DNA from: Gammaproteobacteria bacterium
Lineage (GTDB): Bacteria > Pseudomonadota > Gammaproteobacteria > Steroidobacterales > Steroidobacteraceae
NCBI GenBank assembly: GCA_003134045.1
Contig: PLAH01000161.1
Coordinates: forward strand, 69,849-133,848
Direction of reading: 5' to 3'
DNA: 64,000 bases
The notes under the pieces were generated by a model. The model ran no database searches. It was not told the DNA's origin and worked only from the letters and a program-made list of their open reading frames with translations. Both the position numbers and the translations under genes were made by a program. Positions 26,911-36,199 of this stretch are shown piece by piece; position 1 is the first letter of the stretch, and every line of letters starts with the position of its first letter.

Positions 26911-28905
26911 TCAAAGGCGTCCGATTCGCTTCGGACCGCCCCGCGCGGAGCTCAGGCGCATCGCAGTCAACAAAGTCAGCAGGGTCAGGCAGGCGAGATC
27001 GATCGCTCCTCCACCGCCGCCGGACTTCGCCGGAGCCGCCGTTACAGTCACGGGGACCGATTGGGTCGACGACCCGCCGGGCCCCGTACAGGTGAGGGTC
27101 AACGTGGAGGTGGCGGTGAGCACGACGCCCGCGGTGCCGCTGGTCGGTTCGGTGCCGCTCCAGCCGCTCGCGCCGGCCGCCGTGCATGCCGTCGCGTCCT
27201 GGGTGCTCCACGTGAGCTGAACCGCCGCGCCGGCGGCTATCGATGTCGGGCTGCCGGTAAACGTGATGGTGGGCGCGGCGGAACTGATGTTCACCGCATA
27301 CAGCCCATAATTGTCGTTTGCGGGCAGCGCCGCGGTGGTGCTCGGCGTCGCGACGAACGTCAGCACATACGTGCCGGATGTCACGTTGAACGCGAACGTG
27401 CCTCCGCCATAGATCTTGCCTATGATCTGGCTGCCCTGCGACACGACCACCGCGAGATTCGCAAAACTGGTGGGGAACTCCAGATCGGTCAACGTCACGT
27501 TGTAATCGCCCGCTTGGCCCACCGTGATCGCCCGAGTGTCGAACACGCCGCCCACCGCCTGAGTTTGATCGAGGACGATCGTCGCCGGCGTCGCCGTCGT
27601 CTGTACCGTCACCGCAAAAATCCCGTTTCCGGTCGTGGGCGGCTGGGCGTTGACGAGAACCACCGCGGTGCCGGCGGCGGCGGTGAATACGCCCGTCTCG
27701 CTCTGGGTCAGCACGGTGCCGTTCTGCGCGATGGTCGCCGACAAGGATTGCAATGTCGCCGGAAATTGGAAATCGGTGGTGGAGAGCTGGTAGGTTCCCG
27801 CGGCCGGCAACGTGACGAGGAACGCGTAGCTGCCGGGAGCCGAGTCGCTGCCCGGGTTGACGACCTGCGTCGTCGACAACAGGCTCGCCGTGGTGCTCGC
27901 GAGGCTCAAGCTGTAAACACCCGGCGCGGCCGTGGCGGAAGCGAATGTCCACACTTCGAGGGAGCCGGCGGGAGCCGCGACGGCGACGCTCCCGCCCGCG
28001 GTCAGCTCCGCCAGGGCGGGCGAGCCGCCCGCCGTGACGGCTGCGCCAACAGTCGCCAAGGCAGCCGGATACTGCAGATCGCTCAACGTCAGATTCAGCG
28101 ACTGCGCACTCGAACTCTTGACCACCGTCGACGCGCCCAAGCCTCCCACCGGCAGCGTTCTATCGAAAACCGCCGCACCGGACGGATCGGTGATATGGAC
28201 GCCGTACAAGCCGGCCTTGACTGTGGCGTCGGCCACCGCACCCAAAATCAGCGTATAGGAGGTGCCGGCCGCGAGCGTCACCGGCGTCGTCCCCAAGCCC
28301 AACTGGGTGATCGGCGTGCTGCCGCTGGCGAGTCCGCCCGACAGCCTCTGCAGCGCAACCGGAAAGGCGTCATCGGTGACGGTCACCGTATAGGTGCCGG
28401 CCGTCGTCGACGTGAAGTTCGTGTCGACTTGGGACGCCGGATTCGTCGACGGCGGCGCCGGCGTCGCAAGCGTACCGGCAAAGGAATCCGCGGCGATGCA
28501 GCTGGTCGGGCTGGCCGTCGGCGCCACGCATGCGCCGAAGCCGCCGAAGTTCTGCGTGGCATCGGGCGTGCCGATCACGTGCAGCACGTAGTTGCCGATC
28601 GCGGCGGGCAACGTCAGCGCGGCGGTATGCGACGTCGCATCGACGCTCACCGAGCCCACCACCGTATCGCCCAGCGTGACCGCGATCTGCAGCGACTGAA
28701 AAGCGGCGGGCGCCTGAAGATCCGTCAGCGTGACCGTCAACGCTTGAGCGGTGGTCGTCGTGAAGGCAAATTCCGAGGGTGCGGCCACGGTGGGCAACGC
28801 GACCAGATTGGTCTCGTCCAACAGCACCGTGGCGCCCGCCGTCCCGGCCAACACGAAGCAAAGCGCAGACGCTGCCAGCATCCGCAGCACCGATAGCCGA
28901 CGCAT
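26911..28905 (-). CDS. Large repeat-containing secreted protein with GlyGly-CTERM-like tail
   Basis: A 664-residue protein from an ATG with AAAGGGGA just upstream. The signal peptide ends LAGTAGA. The body has at least five divergent units of about 90-110 residues, each carrying a motif like LTLTDLQFPAALQSL and, later, a GLYAVHI-type strand. Before the end is an Ig-like domain with QLTWSTQDATACTA. The C-terminus is a Gly run (KSGGGGGAIDL), a hydrophobic helix (ACLTLLTLLTAM) and a basic end (SARGGPKR), the plan of GlyGly-CTERM/rhombosortase-type signals rather than VPLPA. I do not recognise the repeat family. Surface or matrix role inferred. Confidence 0.75.
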   Translation of the reverse strand: MRRLSVLRMLAASALCFVLAGTAGATVLLDETNLVALPTVAAPSEFAFTTTTAQALTVTLTDLQAPAAFQSLQIAVTLGDTVVGSVSVDATSHTAALTLPAAIGNYVLHVIGTPDATQNFGGFGACVAPTASPTSCIAADSFAGTLATPAPPSTNPASQVDTNFTSTTAGTYTVTVTDDAFPVALQRLSGGLASGSTPITQLGLGTTPVTLAAGTSYTLILGAVADATVKAGLYGVHITDPSGAAVFDRTLPVGGLGASTVVKSSSAQSLNLTLSDLQYPAALATVGAAVTAGGSPALAELTAGGSVAVAAPAGSLEVWTFASATAAPGVYSLSLASTTASLLSTTQVVNPGSDSAPGSYAFLVTLPAAGTYQLSTTDFQFPATLQSLSATIAQNGTVLTQSETGVFTAAAGTAVVLVNAQPPTTGNGIFAVTVQTTATPATIVLDQTQAVGGVFDTRAITVGQAGDYNVTLTDLEFPTSFANLAVVVSQGSQIIGKIYGGGTFAFNVTSGTYVLTFVATPSTTAALPANDNYGLYAVNISSAAPTITFTGSPTSIAAGAAVQLTWSTQDATACTAAGASGWSGTEPTSGTAGVVLTATSTLTLTCTGPGGSSTQSVPVTVTAAPAKSGGGGGAIDLACLTLLTLLTAMRLSSARGGPKRIGRL

Positions 28906-28979
28906 AGAGATCCCCTTTCGATTATGTAAAAGCAATTGGCAACGTCAATCGATGAGCCTAAAGGGCTCTCATGACTGTT

Positions 28980-31412
28980 CTATGACTTGGGCAGTGCGGT
29001 GCTGCTGGGCGGCAATTTTGCGAGCTTATCGAGCGTCGCTTTCGCTTCGTCCATCCCCAAGAAGTTCACACCGGACTTGAGCGAGTGGCTCAAATTGTCG
29101 CGCGCCGCCTCCGACTGACCCGACTGCGCCTGGGCCATGCCCAGGTGATACAGCAGCACCGGCGAATCCGGCAGCTTCGCCAGCGACGTTTGCAAGGCCG
29201 GTACCGCGGCGGAGCCTTCTCCGTGTTTGTACAACACCCATCCGTAGGTATCGAGATAGGACGGATTGGACGAATTCGCGAACCGTGCCGTCAGCGCCTT
29301 GGCCCGATCGAGGCTGGATCGATCCTTTTTGTAGGTGACCAGCAGCATGGCCAGGTTATTGGCGATAAATTCTGATTTGGGCTCACGCTGTAGAGCGCTT
29401 TCATAGACTTGTATGGCGTCGTCGGGCTTTCCCATGCCCTCGTAGATGCCCGCCAATTCGCCTTCCAACTCGGCGGGAGCGTCCACCTTGCCGATGCCCA
29501 GCCGCAGCGTGCCGATCGCCGCGTCGATGTCGTGCGCAGCGCTCTGGACGAGCGCGAGATTGCGGTAGGCAACCGCCCATGCGGGGCTTCGCTCTATCGC
29601 CGTTTTGAACGCGACCGCTGCATCCGCGGGTTGCTGCAGGCGCAGCAGTTACCCCCCCTTCAGATTCGCCGCGAACGGCGAAGCCGGGTACGCACTCATC
29701 ACGGCGTCCAGCCGCTTGACGGCGTCGGCACCGCGATTGAGGCCCACCAACGCGCGCGTAATTCCTTGCAGCGACTCCAGCGAGTCCGGCGCGAGTTCGA
29801 GCGCCTTGGAATACAGCCGCACCGCATCCTCCAAGCGCTTTTCAGTTTCCGCCACGGCCGCCTGATTGTAGTAGCCCAGCGCCTCCTTGGGCCGCAACGA
29901 AGCCATCTCCTCGGCGCTCTGTTTGGCCCCCGTCAGATCGTTGTTCGCCGCGTCCACCTTGAACTGGATATTCAGCGCAGCGAAGTTGTCAGGTTGTTGT
30001 TTCAACAACTCCTCGATGATGGGCTTGGCTTGCAGGGGCTTGCCCAAATTGACCAGCAACTCGGCCAGATCCTCCCGGACGCTCGGATCCTTGGGATTCG
30101 CGTCAAATGCGCGCCGCATGGTTTCTTCGGCCAACGCGGGCTCGCCATTCGCTAAATGGGCCCGAGCCAGCGCCCGCATGACGCCGATCGAGTTGGGCTG
30201 GTCCCGCAGTACGGAACGCAGGTCGACGATGGCCGATTTCGGATCTTTCTGGGCCAGCTCCAAGTTGCCACGCAATATCAGGGCGTCGTTGTCGCGTGGA
30301 TTCTTTGCGAGAACCTCCGCGATGAGTTTCTCCCCGCCCGGAACGTCACCTTCGCGAAGGCGCATGACTGCCCAGCGGTTTCGCGCCGTGATTCCGGGGG
30401 CATCCAGTTCGGCCGCGTCGATGATTCCCTTGTAGACGGCGGCCGCTTTCGGATCTTCATGGCCCTGTTCGTAGAACTGGGCCAGCAGAAATTTGAGCTC
30501 AAAGTCCTTCGGATTTGCCGCAATCAACGCGGCGAGTTCCTTCTCTGCCGCCTCGCGGCTGCGCCGCGCCGCGAGAAATTGCACCAGCCCCGTCTTCAGT
30601 TCGTGTTCGGCCGGCAGGTCCTTGATACCCTGTCTCAGCACCCGCTCGGCGTCATCGTTGTGATCCGAGCGCATGTAGTACTGCGCCAGTCGCAGGCGCT
30701 GCGCCTTCTCATCCGGGCGCAAACGGACAAGATCGATCAACAGCGCCTCGACCTGCGGCTCCTGCCCGCTGGCGGCGTACAATTGCGCCAGCGCCAGCCG
30801 CAGTTCGACCGTCGACGGCAGGCGTTTGATCGCATCCTGCAGAACCTCACGGGACTTGTCGATCTGACCTTGGGATTTGTAGATGCCCGCGAGCACGGCG
30901 ACGGCATCTTCATTGTTCGGCGCCAGCTGCACGGCGCGCTCCGCGTCAGCCAGGGCACCGGCCTCATCCTTGAGTTGAATTCGAGCCGCGGCGCGAACGG
31001 TGAGCAGTCCGGCATCATCCGGGTGCTTCTCGAGGCCGGGCTTTACGATGGCCAGCGCTTGATCGGAGCCGCCCGACAACGCATAAATCCTGCCCAAGCT
31101 CGTCCGCGCCCGCACGTTGTCCGCGTTGCTGTCGAGTGCTCCCTGATAGAACTGGGCAGCCTCTCGAATGTTACCCATCTTCTCGTCGACGACGCCGTTC
31201 TCGTAGCGTGCGCCGCTATCCATCGGCGCAATCTGCAGGGCGTTGCGAAACTCGACGCGGGCCTTGTCGAAATTGCCGGCGGCCAGAAACGTTTCGCCCT
31301 TCTCCAGATGCCTCGCCTTTCTAGATTCCGCGCCGCCGCATCCGGCCGTTGCCAGCACCGCGACCAACAGTACCGACTTGAACCCAAGGGTATTCACAGC
31401 GGAGCAAGGCAT
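28980..31412 (-). pseudogene. prsT: PrsT-like PEP-CTERM-system TPR lipoprotein, interrupted by one in-frame TAA
   Basis: Lipoprotein signal (VLATAGC) then more than 20 tetratricopeptide repeats, matching the PEP-CTERM-system TPR lipoprotein PrsT in layout and length (about 810 codons). Translation stops at TAA 29649-29651, right after a run of seven G. The same frame continues on the other side with LLRLQQPADAAVAFKTAIER and another 220 residues of regular TPR to a stop at 28980. The reading frame and TPR spacing are kept across the stop, so this is a single nonsense change, a small in-frame indel or a sequencing error. An ATG at 31427 is an alternative start. Confidence 0.8.
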
Positions 31413-31480
31413 AGTACGTTCCGTCATCGAGCGTAAGGGCCAGAGAGCGTAAACAGAGGAAATGACGTTCGCGTGACACG

Positions 31481-33124
31481 CTAGGCAAAAACGGCGAAGG
31501 AGCGGAGCGCCAGGCCGGCGAGCACCGAGGCGGCCGCGAGCCGCACCCAGACGGCGCGCTCCTCGGAGCGGCTCACCAGCATTTCGATCGCATAGAACAG
31601 CACCACCACTTTCGCGATCGCCAACGGGACGCCGTGAGGCAGATCGAAGCTCCCCGCCAGACTCGGCACCACCAAGGCCATGAACAAAACGATGAGGTCG
31701 AGCGGCGTCACCGAAAAATGCCGATCGTTGTACAGCCGCAGGCGCACGGCGGTCGCAATCGCCGCCACCGATATCGCACCCCAGCTGAGCATGGTGGTGA
31801 CCCGATCCGTCGGCAAGACGACGCTGTCGAGATACACCAGCACCGTCGAGGTCACGTACAGCACCGCCTTTTCGACGACGCGCAGCGGAGCGATGCGAAG
31901 CGTCGCCAGAAATCCAAGCACCACCGCGAGCAAGGCAATGATCAGGATTCTGATATCGCTGCTGAGCGTGGCCGTGTCGAACACCACCAGCAGCGCGTAG
32001 AAGCCGAGCGCGCCGGCCATCAGCAGGAATGAAATGCGCGGCAGAAGATCGGGGCGTTGGACGATGGTCAGGAACTGGGACAACGGAGAATCGTTGCGGT
32101 GAGCGCTGCGGCCGCGCAGCCGCCAGCCGTGCCGCGTCGCCAGCTGCAGCACGGTGATCGTGCCCAAAAAGAACGCGGTCACGAAGCCAAGGATCAACAA
32201 GTCGGACTCGTATCTCAAGACGTATGCCATGACGAACAGCGCCGCCTGCACCACATAGATCACCATCACCGCCTCGTGATGGTCGAAGCCCAACGCGAGC
32301 AGTTTGTGATGGATGTGATTCTTGTCGGGGCTGAACGGCGACCGCCCCTCGCCGATGCGCTGCACCATCACGCTCAGGGTGTCGAGAATCGGGACCGCCA
32401 GCAGCACCACGGGAATGGTCGCGCTGATTTCGCTGGTCATGCTCTGCGTCGCGCGAATTCCGAGGACACCGATGGTGAAACCCAGCAACTGGCTTCCGGC
32501 ATCACCCATGAACACGCTCGCCGGATAGGTGTTGAATCGCAAAAATCCGAGCACGGCGCCCGCGAAGGCCAAGGCCAGTGCGGTCGACGAGCCTGGGGCG
32601 AGGAGGCTCGAGAGCAACGCCACCGCACACAGGCACAGAAAGGTCGTGCCCCCCGCCAATCCATCCAGCCCATCGGCCAAATTGACGGCATTGGTCACCC
32701 CCACCAGGAAGAATACGGTGACCGGAATGGACAACCACCAAGGCAGCCAAACGCGGTCATCCAGTGCGATCATCTGAATCCGGACGTCCCCCGCCGTGAC
32801 CACGATGGCGACCGCCAATAATTGACCCAGCAATTTGAATCGATAGTCCAGGTCAAAGCGATCGTCCAAGGCGCCGAAAACGACGATGACGGCGGCAGCG
32901 GTTAGAAACCAGCGATCGGTCGGTTCGAGCTTGACCGTCAAGAGGGCCGCCACGAGCACACCGACCGCCATCGCGACGCCGCCCACCCGCGGGATGGGAA
33001 CCGAGTGCACCTTCCTCACCCCCGGTTGATCGACAAACAGCCACTTGTTCGCAAGGCGCGCCAGCATGGGCAGGCACACCATCGTTACCGCCATACCCAC
33101 GATAAATGGCATGACGTACTGCAT
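31481..33124 (-). CDS. WecA/MraY-type polyprenyl-phosphate sugar-phosphate transferase with C-terminal membrane extension
   Basis: A 547-residue polytopic protein of the polyprenyl-phosphate N-acetylhexosamine-1-phosphate transferase family. Motifs: VRKVHSVPIPRVGG, GALDDRFDLDYRFKLLGQ, the Mg-binding NAVNLADGLDGLAGG, FMGDAGSQLLGF, and the WecA-type HIHHKLLALGF loop. It should start exopolysaccharide repeat-unit synthesis on undecaprenyl phosphate. About 200 residues of extra membrane segments follow the catalytic core. The ATG overlaps the stop of a chimeric mini-ORF (TGATG) that separates it from xrtD. Confidence 0.88.
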   Translation of the reverse strand: MQYVMPFIVGMAVTMVCLPMLARLANKWLFVDQPGVRKVHSVPIPRVGGVAMAVGVLVAALLTVKLEPTDRWFLTAAAVIVVFGALDDRFDLDYRFKLLGQLLAVAIVVTAGDVRIQMIALDDRVWLPWWLSIPVTVFFLVGVTNAVNLADGLDGLAGGTTFLCLCAVALLSSLLAPGSSTALALAFAGAVLGFLRFNTYPASVFMGDAGSQLLGFTIGVLGIRATQSMTSEISATIPVVLLAVPILDTLSVMVQRIGEGRSPFSPDKNHIHHKLLALGFDHHEAVMVIYVVQAALFVMAYVLRYESDLLILGFVTAFFLGTITVLQLATRHGWRLRGRSAHRNDSPLSQFLTIVQRPDLLPRISFLLMAGALGFYALLVVFDTATLSSDIRILIIALLAVVLGFLATLRIAPLRVVEKAVLYVTSTVLVYLDSVVLPTDRVTTMLSWGAISVAAIATAVRLRLYNDRHFSVTPLDLIVLFMALVVPSLAGSFDLPHGVPLAIAKVVVLFYAIEMLVSRSEERAVWVRLAAASVLAGLALRSFAVFA

Positions 33125-33284
33125 CAGTTGGGAACGAACCGTGGAATGCCTGGGGCGATTCTTGACGCAAAATCTAGTGGCAAGCACGCCATCGCAACCA
33201 CCATGGCGAGGACGAAGGGCGACATGTACTGCATGTCTAGTTTGGGACGAAGCGCGGCAGGTCGGGCGCGATGCGGGACGCGAA
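33065..33284 (-). repeat. Diverged tandem duplication across the xrtD / transferase junction
   Basis: Unit 1 (33175-33284) holds the last 15 codons of xrtD (FASRIAPDLPRFVPN) plus 20 codons of a transferase-like start (MQYMSPFVLAMVVAMACLPL). Unit 2 (33065-33171) holds FASRIAPGIPRFVPN plus the true transferase start (MQYVMPFIVGMAVTMVCLPM). The two tails match at 13 of 15 residues and the two heads at 11 of 20. The units are therefore homologous but clearly diverged in DNA. Confidence 0.85.
33124..33234 (-). pseudogene. Chimeric 36-residue ORF (transferase head fused to xrtD tail)
   Basis: ATG at 33234, 2 nt after the xrtD stop, reads MQYMSPFVLAMVVAMACLPL then DFASRIAPGIPRFVPN and stops at a TGA that overlaps the transferase ATG. 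The first half copies the transferase N-terminus and the second half the xrtD C-terminus. It is a recombination scar, but may still be translated and couple the two genes. Confidence 0.75.
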
Positions 33285-34832
33285 CTCGGTCAATTCACGG
33301 TCCCCATCCGCTACCCGGCTCGTCGGCAACAAGGGAACAATGATACGCACGAGCGCGCCGTCGGTGCGGTGCAGGGTCAGGGCATCCCAGAACAAGTACC
33401 ACTTGACCGCAAATTCATTGGTGATGACGCGGCCCCGTTGCTGGAACCAGTAGTACACCAATTCGCGCTGATTGCCGAGTTCGATCAGCGCACGATTCAC
33501 ACGCAGAGGTGTCCCGCCGACCATGACGCCGGGCAGGTCGCGCTGCGCGAAGTCATGCATCTGCCACCCGCCGCCGGGCAGACAGGAGCGCGGCGAGTGG
33601 ACCGCCTCGCCTTTACGCTGTGAGTTGTACCATGCGATATAGAGGTTTATGGGGGCACCGGCAGCGCCCGCATAATCGGCCAATAAGTAGTCATCGAGCT
33701 GCAGCACATCCGTGTAGATCCCATCGAGCGACTCGCGATGTCCGCGCCACTCCGCGACTTGCATCGGAAATTCCACGAACGTGGCACGTGGCGGATAGAT
33801 TTCCGCCGGCCGCGGCAGCAAAAAGGTCCCCGCGACGAAGCCCAGCAGCAATACGATGGCCGCGACGAAGCTCGGTGGAAATTTTCGCGGCCGCAACAGC
33901 GCGTTGCGAGGAGTCGGATCCGGGAATTCCACACCGAAGAGCTGGCGCCAGCTGCCGCTCTCATGGCCGATACGGTTGAGAACGGCGATCTCGCCGATCA
34001 TCAGCGCCGCACTCAGCATGAACACCATCCAGCCCTGGAACTCATGCAAGAAGCCTTCGGCCATCGCGATGCCCCAGTGTTCCACCGTGACGCCGATGAC
34101 GCCGACTCGAAGGCTGTTCATCAACACGGTGATCGGGATACTCGACAGGAAGAGCACGATTCTCTTCCACAGCGCACCCTTGTAAAAGTACGCCATCAGA
34201 AATCCCAGGGTCATCAGGGGGAACAAGTAGCGCAGCCCGCTGCAGGCCTCCGCAACTTGCAGTTGATAGCCGCCTAGATCGATGACATTGCCTTCGAGGA
34301 AGACGCTGATATCGAACAGCCGTATCACGTACACGCCGATTTGCGACGACAGCAACTGCAATTGGGTCGACAAATTGGCCGACGCGAAAGAGGGCAACGG
34401 GATCATGAACAACAGGATGAGCAAAGGAATGGCGATGAGCCGGAACGCCGGCCATCCCAGGAAGGACAAGATCAGCCCGTAGAGTGTAACGACGTAGGCG
34501 TATTGCACCACCGTGTACACGGTGCCGAGCTGACCAATGACCAGCAGGCTGCCACCCAGCAAAATCAATGCCAAGCCCCACCAGTTACCGGTAAAGGGAA
34601 TCCGCTCCAACCGATCTTTCTGCTGCCATATCAGGAAGGCGGCGACCGGCGGGATGAGCAAACAGTGACTATATTCGGGTAAAGCGATCCACCAGCCCCA
34701 CATGCGGCTCAAGCCGTCCCAAAACGGCCAGAGGCTCACCAGTCCGGCGAGCGCGGCCACGGACGCGAGAGCCCATGGAAATCGCCACACGGACGTCGCT
34801 GCAGCTTTAGGATCTATCGACTGGACGGACAT
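33237..34832 (-). CDS. xrtD: Exosortase XrtD, VPLPA-CTERM-specific, with fused EpsI domain
   Basis: A 531-residue inner-membrane cysteine protease/transpeptidase. The N-terminal half has about eight helices with the exosortase residues: Cys197 in EACSGLRYLF, Arg in MNSLRVGVIG, and His in HEFQGWMVF. The C-terminal half is an EpsI-type periplasmic domain (VAEWRGHRESLD, SPRSCLPGGGW, VYYWFQQRGR). The fusion and the nearby VPLPA-CTERM substrate identify the XrtD subclass rather than XrtA. AGGAAG lies 9 nt before the chosen ATG; an upstream in-frame start at 34898 is less likely. Confidence 0.88.
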   Translation of the reverse strand: MSVQSIDPKAAATSVWRFPWALASVAALAGLVSLWPFWDGLSRMWGWWIALPEYSHCLLIPPVAAFLIWQQKDRLERIPFTGNWWGLALILLGGSLLVIGQLGTVYTVVQYAYVVTLYGLILSFLGWPAFRLIAIPLLILLFMIPLPSFASANLSTQLQLLSSQIGVYVIRLFDISVFLEGNVIDLGGYQLQVAEACSGLRYLFPLMTLGFLMAYFYKGALWKRIVLFLSSIPITVLMNSLRVGVIGVTVEHWGIAMAEGFLHEFQGWMVFMLSAALMIGEIAVLNRIGHESGSWRQLFGVEFPDPTPRNALLRPRKFPPSFVAAIVLLLGFVAGTFLLPRPAEIYPPRATFVEFPMQVAEWRGHRESLDGIYTDVLQLDDYLLADYAGAAGAPINLYIAWYNSQRKGEAVHSPRSCLPGGGWQMHDFAQRDLPGVMVGGTPLRVNRALIELGNQRELVYYWFQQRGRVITNEFAVKWYLFWDALTLHRTDGALVRIIVPLLPTSRVADGDRELTEFASRIAPDLPRFVPN

Positions 34833-35003
34833 CGCTTGATCTTCCTGGAACGGATGACGCGCCCTGCCGGGTCGCGCGACCCACCTAGATACCGGCAATG
34901 TGTTTCAAAGAGATGACGTGGGACCCAGCCACGAGGTGCAAACGTCAGGAGACCGATTTGGTAACCTGGACGTCAACTTTGTCGCGTACTCTTCCGTGTT
35001 GCG
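34833..35003. promoter_or_regulatory. Divergent intergenic region between xrtD and the polysaccharide operon
   Basis: About 170 bp between two divergent operons, so both promoters should lie here. No sigma-54 -24/-12 pair or clear sigma-70 pair was recognised. Confidence 0.35.
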
Positions 35004-36146
35004 ATGAACGCACCCATCCCCTCCCGCCGCAGTGACGCCGTCGCCGCCAATCACGACATCTATCTGGATTGGCTGAGGGGCATTGCGGCCCTGTTGGTCT
35101 TGTTTACGCATGTGCGTAACGGCTACTTCGTCAAATGGAGCGACTTGGACCCCTCGTCCCAGAACCACATCAACTACGTCTTATTCGTCGTTACTCGGCT
35201 CGGTCGCGAAGCAGTGATCGTTTTCTTCGTTCTCAGCGGCTACTTGGTGGGCGGCCATGCGCTCTCGAGCTACCGGAAAGGTCGCTATACCTTGCAGAAA
35301 TACCTGGTGGCGAGGATCGCGCGGCTGTACGTCGTGATCGTCCCCGCCCTCATACTGACCGGAATTTTCGATGCCCTGCATGGCGCATGGAACGCAAGCC
35401 GGGACGGTCTCACGACGTTCTTGGTAAATCTGTTCCTCCTTCAGGGAATTTACGGCGGTACCTATGGGTCCAACGGCCCGTTGTGGTCGCTATCGTACGA
35501 GTGGTGGTTCTACATCCTCTTCGGCTTGACCCTGGCGGCCGCCGCCTCCCGGTCGGCACGGACCACGGTCGCTTCGGCTTTGGTGCTGGGCTTGTGCGCA
35601 TCGATGTTGGCACTGAAGTGCACCGCCATCTTGCTGATGTTTCCACTCTGGCTGTTCGGTGTCGCCGCCCGGACCCTTCCCTCAATCCGGCTTCCGAGGA
35701 AAATGACCATCCCGGTCTCGTTGATGGCTCTGTGCTTTGCGCTGGGGATATCGAGCGTGCGTTGGGACTGGAAGGGGGATTTTGCCGTCGGCATTGCAAC
35801 CACCGCATTCATCTATTTTTCAAGAGGGCTGGAACCCCTGCGCTACCGGTGGTTCCCGTTGGGGAAGAACCTTGCCGCCTTTTCATTCAGCCTGTATGCG
35901 ATCCATTATCCGCTCAACGACTTTGTGATGAGCTTCGTCATTCGAAAGCGGCTGACTCATGCGGGAGTCGTCGATTGGGTGCTTTGGACCGGTATCGTCA
36001 TCGGCGAAGCGGTGATCTGCTACGGTTTTTATTGGCTCTTCGAGCGTCGCACCCCGGCGGTACGTGCATGGCTCGATCGGATTCTCCCATCGCATGCATC
36101 CGCAATGGATGAGGCCGGTCGCGCGCCAATCGCCGGCCGGCTATAG
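35004..36146 (+). CDS. Acyltransferase 3 family membrane protein (OafA-like)
   Basis: A 380-residue protein with about ten membrane helices. The family motif YLDWLRGIAALLVLFTHVR (R and H of the RxxA...H signature) is near the N-terminus, followed by FFVLSGYLVGGHAL and the WSLSYEWWFY segment. Such proteins move acetyl or other short acyl groups onto extracytoplasmic sugars. It is the first gene of the plus-strand polysaccharide block, 53 bp before fkbH. Confidence 0.9.
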   Translation: MNAPIPSRRSDAVAANHDIYLDWLRGIAALLVLFTHVRNGYFVKWSDLDPSSQNHINYVLFVVTRLGREAVIVFFVLSGYLVGGHALSSYRKGRYTLQKYLVARIARLYVVIVPALILTGIFDALHGAWNASRDGLTTFLVNLFLLQGIYGGTYGSNGPLWSLSYEWWFYILFGLTLAAAASRSARTTVASALVLGLCASMLALKCTAILLMFPLWLFGVAARTLPSIRLPRKMTIPVSLMALCFALGISSVRWDWKGDFAVGIATTAFIYFSRGLEPLRYRWFPLGKNLAAFSFSLYAIHYPLNDFVMSFVIRKRLTHAGVVDWVLWTGIVIGEAVICYGFYWLFERRTPAVRAWLDRILPSHASAMDEAGRAPIAGRL

Positions 36147-36199
36147 CCCTCCGCATCGCCGCCAATTGGGATAATTGTTGAGTTTGGCCGAGGTACACG

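Noticed and set aside
26479..28896. Open frame of about 800 codons on the plus strand
   Set aside because: Arg/Gly/His-rich translation antisense to the repeat protein; typical shadow in high-GC DNA.
33127..33234. Chimeric mini-ORF as a new small membrane protein
   Set aside because: Both halves are copies of neighbouring gene ends, so a duplication scar explains it better; a coupling role is still possible.
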